Assembly: GCF_028737325.1 (NCBI RefSeq) | Contig: NZ_JAQZCH010000001.1 | Span: 1,160,732 to 1,224,731, forward strand | Length of the DNA stretch: 64,000 nucleotides | DNA from: Microbacterium thalli | GTDB lineage: Bacteria > Actinomycetota > Actinomycetes > Actinomycetales > Microbacteriaceae | Reading direction: 5' to 3' | Part shown: positions 58,829-64,000 of the stretch, one piece after another | Layout of the letters: each line of letters starts with the position of its first letter | Numbering within the stretch: the first letter of the stretch is position 1 | Notes under the pieces: generated by a model | The model's input: only the letters and a program-made list of their open reading frames with translations | What the model was told of the DNA's origin: nothing | The model's database searches: none | Program-made: the position numbers and the translations under genes

Positions 58829-60384
58829 CCAGAGCTGAGGCATCCCAGGTACCCGCGGGTGACCCGGTCACCGGAGGCATCTCCCGCAAGGGGCTGAGCG
58901 TCGGGACGGTGGGCCTGCTGGGGGCCGTCGTCATCGGTATCTCGTCGATCGCGCCGGCCTACACGTTCACGGCGGCCGTCGGACCGACGGCATCCGTCGT
59001 GGGGCTGCAGGTGCCGGCGATCGTGCTCGTCGGCTTCATCCCGATGCTGCTCGTGGCGTTCGGCTACCGGGAACTCAACAACCGCATGCCCGACTCGGGA
59101 ACGAGCTTCACGTGGGCGACCCGGGCGTTCGGCCCGTGGGTGGGGTGGATGGCGGGGTGGGGCCTGGTCGCGGCGACCATCCTCGTGCTGTCGAACCTCG
59201 CCGGCGTCGCCGTGGACTTCCTGTTCCTGCTGATCGCCCAGATGACCGGGCAGGAGGCGATCGCCGACCTCGCCGCCGTCACCTGGATCAACGTCCTCGT
59301 GTGCGTGCTGTTCGTCGCGGCGGCGACCTTCGTGTCGTACCGCGACCTGCAGACGACGCAGAAGCTGCAGTACGGCCTCGTCGCCTTCCAGGTGGTCGTG
59401 CTCGTGCTCTTCGCCGGCGCCGCGATCGTCGAGACCGTGTCGGGGAACGCATTCGATGCGACATCCTTCGACTGGTCGTGGTTCAACCCGTTCGCCGTGC
59501 CGTCGTTCAGCGCGTTCGCGGCGGGCCTGTCGCTGTCGATCTTCATCTTCTGGGGGTGGGACGTCACCCTCACGATGAACGAGGAGGCGAAGGACCCGCA
59601 GCGCACGCCTGGGCGTGCGGCGACGATCACGGTCGTCATGATCGTGGCGCTCTACCTGCTGCTCGCGATCGCGATGATCATGTTCGCCGGTGTCGGCACC
59701 GGCGAGCTGGGACTCGGCAACGAGGACATCCAGGAGAACGTCTTCTTCCACCTGTCGGGTCCGGTCCTCGGGCCGCTGGCCTTCCTCGTGTCGCTCGCGG
59801 TGCTGACCAGCTCGGCGTCGTCGCTGCAGTCGACGATCGTGGGCCCGGCGCGCACCTTGCTGGCGATGGGTCACTACGGTGCGCTGCCCGAGCAGTTCGC
59901 CAAGGTCAGCCCGCGGTTCTTCACCCCCGGCTACGCGACCGTCGTCTCGGCGGTCGCCGCCTCGGCCTTCTACGTCGTGATGCGCATCGTCAGCGAGAAC
60001 ATCCTCTGGGACACGATCCTCGCCCTCGGCATGATGATCTGCTTCTACTACGGGCTGACGGCATTCGCCTGCGTCTGGTACTTCCGCCGGCAGTGGTTCG
60101 ATTCGGTGCGCAACGTGTTCTTCACGTTCCTGTTCCCGCTGATCGGCGGTGCCATCCTCGCCGTGCTGTTCGTGACGACGCTGATCGACACGATGGACCC
60201 GGCGTACGGCAGTGGCTCGCAGATCGGTGGCATCGGGCTCGTGTTCATCCTCGGGGTGGGCGTCATCCTCATCGGCGTCGCCGTGATGGTGTGGCAGGCC
60301 GTGAGGCGTCCGGCATTCTTCCGGGGAGAGACGCTGACGAAGGACGCGCCGGTGAGCCGGCGCCGGAGAGGAGTGACGCGATGA
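58825..60384 (+). CDS. APC family amino acid/polyamine permease
   Basis: A 519-residue APC-superfamily transporter with about 12 membrane helices, beginning GLSVGTVGLLGAVVIGISSIAPAYTFTAAVG (helix 1 unwound region) and including the GTSFTWATRAFGPWVGWMAGW motif and SIFIFWGWDVTLTMNEEAKDPQRTPG. GAAGGAG lies 9 nt upstream of the ATG at 58825, and the start overlaps the USP stop (ATGA). It ends overlapping the next aldehyde dehydrogenase by 4 nt. It probably imports putrescine, GABA or a related amine for the operon. Confidence 0.9.
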   Translation: MTRAEASQVPAGDPVTGGISRKGLSVGTVGLLGAVVIGISSIAPAYTFTAAVGPTASVVGLQVPAIVLVGFIPMLLVAFGYRELNNRMPDSGTSFTWATRAFGPWVGWMAGWGLVAATILVLSNLAGVAVDFLFLLIAQMTGQEAIADLAAVTWINVLVCVLFVAAATFVSYRDLQTTQKLQYGLVAFQVVVLVLFAGAAIVETVSGNAFDATSFDWSWFNPFAVPSFSAFAAGLSLSIFIFWGWDVTLTMNEEAKDPQRTPGRAATITVVMIVALYLLLAIAMIMFAGVGTGELGLGNEDIQENVFFHLSGPVLGPLAFLVSLAVLTSSASSLQSTIVGPARTLLAMGHYGALPEQFAKVSPRFFTPGYATVVSAVAASAFYVVMRIVSENILWDTILALGMMICFYYGLTAFACVWYFRRQWFDSVRNVFFTFLFPLIGGAILAVLFVTTLIDTMDPAYGSGSQIGGIGLVFILGVGVILIGVAVMVWQAVRRPAFFRGETLTKDAPVSRRRRGVTR

Positions 60385-61847
60385 CGCACGAGGACGAGAC
60401 CCGGCTGCTGGCGGGGCTGCAGCGCGGCCTGTTCATCGGCGGCGAATGGGTGGAAGCCGAGGGCGGCGCGACCTTCGCCGTCACCGACCCGGCGACGGGG
60501 CGCACGCTCGTCGAGATCGCCGATGCGTCGCCCGCCGACGGCATCCGCGCCCTCGACGCCGCCGTGGCCGCCCAGGACGCGTGGGCGGCGACGTCGCCGC
60601 GCACCCGCAGCGACATCCTGCGACGCGCGTTCGACCTCGTGCAGGAGCGCCGCGAGGACCTTGCGCTGCTCATGACCCTCGAGATGGGCAAGCCCTTGGC
60701 CGAGGCGCGGGGCGAGGTGACCTATGGTGGCGAGTTCCTGCGGTGGTTCAGCGAAGAGGCGGTGCGCATCTCCGGGCGCTACGGGCTCAACCCGGAAGGC
60801 ACGGGGCGGATGATCGTCTCGCAGCGGCCGGTGGGTCCGTCGTTCTTCATCACGCCGTGGAACTTCCCGTTGGCGATGGCCACGCGCAAGATCGCGCCGG
60901 CGCTCGCGGCCGGGTGCACGGTCGTGGTGAAGCCGGCGGCCCTCACGCCGCTGACCACGGTGCTGTTCGTGCAGCTGCTCGAAGAGGCCGGGCTGCCGAA
61001 GGGCGTCGTCAACGTCGTCAACGCGACGCGTTCGAGCGAGGTGGCCGCGCCGATCATCGCCGACCCGCGGCTGCGGAAGCTGTCGTTCACGGGGTCGACC
61101 CCGGTCGGTCGCAAGCTCATCGAGCAGGCCGCCGAGGGTGTGCTGCGGGTCTCGATGGAGCTCGGCGGCAACGCGCCGTTCGTCGTGTTCGACGATGCGG
61201 ATCTCGACAAGGCCGTGGACGGCGCGATGCTGGCGAAGTTCCGCAACATCGGACAGGCCTGCACCGCGGCGAACCGCTTCATCGTGCACGAGTCGATCGC
61301 CGACGCGTTCGCGGACCGGCTCACCGAGCGCGTCGCCGCGATGAAGATCGGCCGCGGCACCGAGGACGGTGTGCAGATCGGGCCGCTCATCGACGACCGT
61401 GCCGTCGCGAAGACGCGTGAGCTCGTCGACGACGCCGTCTCGCGTGGCGCGACCCTGCGGACCGGCGGGTCGGCGATCGAGGGCGAGGGCAGCTTCTTCG
61501 AGCCGACCGTCGTCACCGAGGTCGTCGCCGGCAGCGACATCCTGCGCCAGGAGATCTTCGGGCCGGTGCTCGCCATCGCCACGTTCTCGGACGAGGACGA
61601 GGCCGTCCGGCTCGCGAACGACACGGAGTACGGGCTCGTCTCGTACGTCTTCACGCAGGACCTGGCGCGCGGACACCGGATGATCGACCGGCTCGAGACC
61701 GGCATGATGGGCCTCAACGTCGGGGTCGTCTCGAACGCCGCGGCGCCGTTCGGCGGTGTGAAGCAGTCCGGTGTCGGACGTGAGGGAGGCCTCGAGGGCA
61801 TCCACGAGTACCTCTCGACCAAGTACACCCTGATCCCGGCCGACTGA
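60381..61847 (+). CDS. gabD: NAD(P)-dependent succinate-semialdehyde dehydrogenase
   Basis: A 488-residue aldehyde dehydrogenase: cofactor-binding ITPWNFPLAMATRKIAPALAAGCTVVVKPA, catalytic Glu in SMELGGNAPF and catalytic Cys294 in NIGQACTAANRF, with the EIFGPV motif near residue 392. The GQACTAANR context and high similarity to GabD suggest oxidation of succinic semialdehyde to succinate. Start ATG 60381 overlaps the permease stop (ATGA) with GGAGAGGAG upstream. With GabT it forms the GABA shunt. Confidence 0.92.
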   Translation: MTHEDETRLLAGLQRGLFIGGEWVEAEGGATFAVTDPATGRTLVEIADASPADGIRALDAAVAAQDAWAATSPRTRSDILRRAFDLVQERREDLALLMTLEMGKPLAEARGEVTYGGEFLRWFSEEAVRISGRYGLNPEGTGRMIVSQRPVGPSFFITPWNFPLAMATRKIAPALAAGCTVVVKPAALTPLTTVLFVQLLEEAGLPKGVVNVVNATRSSEVAAPIIADPRLRKLSFTGSTPVGRKLIEQAAEGVLRVSMELGGNAPFVVFDDADLDKAVDGAMLAKFRNIGQACTAANRFIVHESIADAFADRLTERVAAMKIGRGTEDGVQIGPLIDDRAVAKTRELVDDAVSRGATLRTGGSAIEGEGSFFEPTVVTEVVAGSDILRQEIFGPVLAIATFSDEDEAVRLANDTEYGLVSYVFTQDLARGHRMIDRLETGMMGLNVGVVSNAAAPFGGVKQSGVGREGGLEGIHEYLSTKYTLIPAD

Positions 61848-61893
61848 ACGAAGACGAGCGTCGACGTCGACGAACGTCGAAGAAGGAGAACCG

Positions 61894-63261
61894 ATGAGCA
61901 CGTATGCCGTGACCAACCCCGCGACGGGCGAAACGCTCGCGACCTACGACCCCGCGACCGACGAGGACGTCCAGCAGGCGCTCGGCGTCGCGCACGCGGC
62001 GTACCGCGATTGGGCCCGGGTCGTCGCCCCCGCGGAGCGCGCTGAGCGCCTGCGCCGCGTGGCCGACCTGCACCGCGAACGCCGCGACGAGCTGGCCGCG
62101 ATCATCGTGCGCGAGATGGGCAAGCCGCTCGCGGCCGCGGAGGGCGAGGTCGACTTCGCCGCCGACATCACCGCGTACTACGCCGACCACGTCGACCAGA
62201 TCACCGGTGACACCCCCATCCCGATCGAGGGCGAGGGCGAAGCGGTGATCCGGCGCTCCCCGTTGGGCGTGCTGCTCGGCATCATGCCGTGGAACTTTCC
62301 GTACTACCAGGTGGCGCGGTTCGCCGCTCCGAACATCGCGGTGGGCAACACGATCCTGCTCAAGCACGCGCCGCAGTGCCCCGAGTCGGCGGCGGCGATC
62401 GCCGACATCTATCGGGATGCCGGCTTCCCGGAGGGCGTCTACACGAACCTCTACATCAGCAACGAGCAGGCCGCCGACGTCATCGCCGACCCGCGGGTGC
62501 AGGGCGTGTCGGTGACCGGGTCGGAGCGTGCCGGATCGGCCGTGGCCGAGGTCGCCGGCCGTCACTTGAAGAAGGTGGCGCTCGAGCTGGGCGGGTCCGA
62601 CCCGTTCATCCTGCTGTCGACGGATGACCTGGACGCCGCGGTGTCGGCCGCCGCGGAAGCGCGCCTCGACAACGTCGGGCAGTCCTGCAACGGTGCGAAG
62701 CGCTTCATCGTCGTCGACGGGCTCTATGACGCCTTCGTCGAGAAGTTCGCGGCGGCGCTCGCCGAGGCGAAGGTCGGCGACCCGTTCGCCGAGGACACCG
62801 TGCTCGGACCGCTGTCGTCGCTCGCGGCCGCGGAACGTCTCGCCGAGCAGGTGGACCGCGCCGTGAGCCAGGGCGCGACGGTGGTCACGGGCGGCCAGCG
62901 CGACGGCGCCTTCTATCCGGGCACCGTGCTCACGGGCGTGACGCCCGACATGGACGCCTACCGCGAGGAGTTCTTCGGTCCCGTCGGCGTCGTCTATCGC
63001 GTCGCCGACGAGGCTGAGGCGATCGAGCTCGCGAACGACACCCCGTTCGGGCTGGGTTCGTACGTCTTCACGACGGATGCCGCGCAGGCGGCCCGGGTCG
63101 CGGATGCCATCGAGGCCGGCATGGTCTACATCAACGTCGTCCTCGCGGATGAGGCGGGCCTGCCGTTCGGCGGAGTCAAGCGCAGTGGCACGTCGCGGGA
63201 GCTCGGACTGCTCGCGGCGGACGAATTCGTCAATAAGAAACTCATCCGCACCGGGGCCTGA
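61894..63261 (+). CDS. Second aldehyde dehydrogenase of the putrescine/GABA operon
   Basis: A 455-residue aldehyde dehydrogenase with catalytic Glu in ALELGGSDPF and catalytic Cys265 in NVGQSCNGAKRF, and cofactor-binding IMPWNFPYYQVARFAAPNIAVGNTILLKHA. It is related to succinate-semialdehyde dehydrogenase but has a shorter N-terminus than GabD and a different Cys context (SCNGAK). In a putrescine pathway it could oxidise 4-aminobutanal (from the amine oxidase) to GABA, leaving GabD for succinic semialdehyde; this assignment is inferred. AAGGAG lies 6 nt before the ATG. Confidence 0.9.
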   Translation: MSTYAVTNPATGETLATYDPATDEDVQQALGVAHAAYRDWARVVAPAERAERLRRVADLHRERRDELAAIIVREMGKPLAAAEGEVDFAADITAYYADHVDQITGDTPIPIEGEGEAVIRRSPLGVLLGIMPWNFPYYQVARFAAPNIAVGNTILLKHAPQCPESAAAIADIYRDAGFPEGVYTNLYISNEQAADVIADPRVQGVSVTGSERAGSAVAEVAGRHLKKVALELGGSDPFILLSTDDLDAAVSAAAEARLDNVGQSCNGAKRFIVVDGLYDAFVEKFAAALAEAKVGDPFAEDTVLGPLSSLAAAERLAEQVDRAVSQGATVVTGGQRDGAFYPGTVLTGVTPDMDAYREEFFGPVGVVYRVADEAEAIELANDTPFGLGSYVFTTDAAQAARVADAIEAGMVYINVVLADEAGLPFGGVKRSGTSRELGLLAADEFVNKKLIRTGA

Positions 63262-63267
63262 CGCCGC

Positions 63268-63365
63268 GGGGGCCTGACTCGGTGGGGGCCCGACTGGGCG
63301 GGGGCCTGCCTCGGCGGGGCCCGCCTCTGCGGGGGCCCGACTTGGCGGGGCCCGCCCGACTCGGT
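63268..63365. repeat. Degenerate 16-bp GC-rich tandem array
   Basis: Five to six units close to GGGGGCCCGACTCGGC, with periods of 15-16 bp, begin 7 bp after the aldehyde dehydrogenase stop. They contain alternating G-runs and the palindrome GGGCCC. Several can form hairpins and may act as transcription terminators; no open frame is credible. Confidence 0.65.
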
Positions 63366-63435
63366 GAGAGCCGGACGGCCCCGGAGCTGAATAACCGACT
63401 CATACTTCCGGGGGCGCGTCGGCGATCCTGCGCCC

Positions 63436-63510
63436 GTGCCGTGCCGTGCCGTGCCGTGCCGTGCCGTGCCGTGCCGTGCCGTGCCGTGCCGTGCCGTGCC
63501 GTGCCGTGCC
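63436..63510. repeat. Simple sequence repeat (GTGCC) x 15
   Basis: Fifteen perfect tandem copies of the pentamer GTGCC occupy 75 bp between the aldehyde dehydrogenase and the DUF222/HNH gene. Pentamer repeats vary in number readily by slipped-strand copying. It lies downstream of both flanking genes. Confidence 0.95.
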
Positions 63511-63568
63511 CGTCCCTCGGAAGGGCGCCGCGGAGACGCGCGCGTGCGTCTAGGCGCGCGCGTGCGGT

Positions 63569-64000
63569 CTAGAAGGGTGGCTGAGACGCGGGCGGCGCGT
63601 TCGGCGGGGGTGCCGGCGCTGTCCCGGGCGGCGCTGTCCCGGGCGGTGCTGTGCTCGGGATGCCCGGTGTGAAGCAGACGGCTGGGATGGGTACGTCTTC
63701 GCGGTAGGTCCGTCCGCCCGGTGAGGTCCATTCGAGGACGCCACCGCCGAGTTGTGTGACGTTCCAGTCGGTGAATTGCTTCATCGAGTGGTGTCTCTGG
63801 CAGAGGTGGGCGAGGTTGTAGATGTGCGTGTGGCCGCCCAACGCGTGGTCGACGGTGTGATCGATCTCACAGCGGATCGCGGCGCGTCGGCATCCGGGGA
63901 ACCGGCAGTGCTGATCCCTTGCTTGAAGCAGGCGTCGCATGGATGCGGTGGGCCGGTAGGTGTCGGTTTCGACCGGGGTGCGGGTGATCGGGTCGATGTA
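63569..64000 (-). CDS. DUF222/HNH endonuclease domain protein, C-terminal part
   Basis: The gene enters from beyond base 64000 and ends at 63569; about 143 C-terminal residues are visible. The HNH domain reads CRFPGCRRAAIRCEIDHTVDHALGGHTHIYNLAHLCQRHH, with the paired zinc-type cysteines (C-x4-C), the H-x-V-D and catalytic His of the HNH fold, typical of the very common actinobacterial DUF222/13E12-repeat proteins. The tail is Pro/Ala-rich with short repeats (APPGT). These proteins occur in many copies in actinobacterial genomes; their function is not known, and some may be mobile. Confidence 0.85.
   Translation of the reverse strand, partial: YIDPITRTPVETDTYRPTASMRRLLQARDQHCRFPGCRRAAIRCEIDHTVDHALGGHTHIYNLAHLCQRHHSMKQFTDWNVTQLGGGVLEWTSPGGRTYREDVPIPAVCFTPGIPSTAPPGTAPPGTAPAPPPNAPPASQPPF

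Noticed and set aside
63268..63365. CRISPR-like array
   Set aside because: Units of 15-16 bp lie head to tail with no unique spacers.
63282..63672. Peptides containing repeated Pro-Cys-Arg-Ala-Val read from the GTGCC repeat
   Set aside because: A pentamer repeat read in any frame gives a five-residue periodic peptide; there is no ribosome site or other coding feature.

Overview
The window is GC-rich, densely packed bacterial DNA with short intergenic gaps, many GTG starts and many 4-base ATGA/GTGA overlaps. The gene content (complete menaquinone pathway genes, FprA-type ferredoxin reductase, DUF4229, DUF2510, DUF222/HNH protein, HadA/HadB-like MaoC pair) and recurrent GGATGCC/GGCATCC words point to an actinobacterium of the family Microbacteriaceae, most likely Microbacterium or a close relative. 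This is inference from gene content; no 16S rRNA is present.

Layout. 1-439: 3' end of a cytochrome c biogenesis gene (ccsB), then a 50-bp sequence present in two diverged copies. 659-6285: a TetR-controlled export module, an MMPL transporter with an unusual C-terminal domain resembling a degenerate ABC ATPase, translationally coupled to a YhgE/Pip protein, with a doubled palindromic operator. 6295-18047: menaquinone block (menC, menB, menE, menA, menD, menF, menG, a polyprenyl diphosphate synthase) interleaved with small membrane/DUF genes and followed by a ferredoxin-NADP reductase. 18111-26364: housekeeping genes (hydrolase, YajQ, FBP zinc-finger protein), tRNA-Tyr, a two-component system, an inositol monophosphatase, an M23 peptidase, tRNA-Thr and tRNA-Met. 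26365-26855: about 490 bp with no convincing gene. 26856-34287: CYP152-type P450, DUF368 protein, a small acidic protein coupled to a GH15 enzyme and an SMP-30 lactonase, an SDR, and the OhrR/Ohr peroxide pair. 34312-47702: small alarmone synthetase, heterodimeric ABC exporter, DUF2510 and TSUP membrane proteins, HadA/HadB-like dehydratases, murB, an aspartate aminotransferase, an ABC-2 exporter and a second two-component system. 47718-53524: a phosphonate-type ABC importer (PhnD, PhnC, two PhnE) with a HAD phosphatase, an RpiR regulator and an unrecognised repeat-bearing protein. 53529-63261: PucR regulator and a putrescine/GABA catabolic operon. 63262-63568: repeat-rich spacer, including 15 perfect copies of GTGCC, then the 3' part of a DUF222/HNH gene running out of the window.

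How the parts work together. The men genes with the polyprenyl diphosphate synthase supply menaquinone for respiration, in keeping with the neighbouring cytochrome c maturation gene. The amine oxidase, aldehyde dehydrogenases, GabT and permease would take putrescine or GABA to succinate under PucR control. A recurring regulatory theme is a TAnnnT hexamer exactly 6 nt (sometimes 7-8) before the start codon, as expected for leaderless transcripts; at least 16 genes show it, including menB, menF, menG and ohrR.
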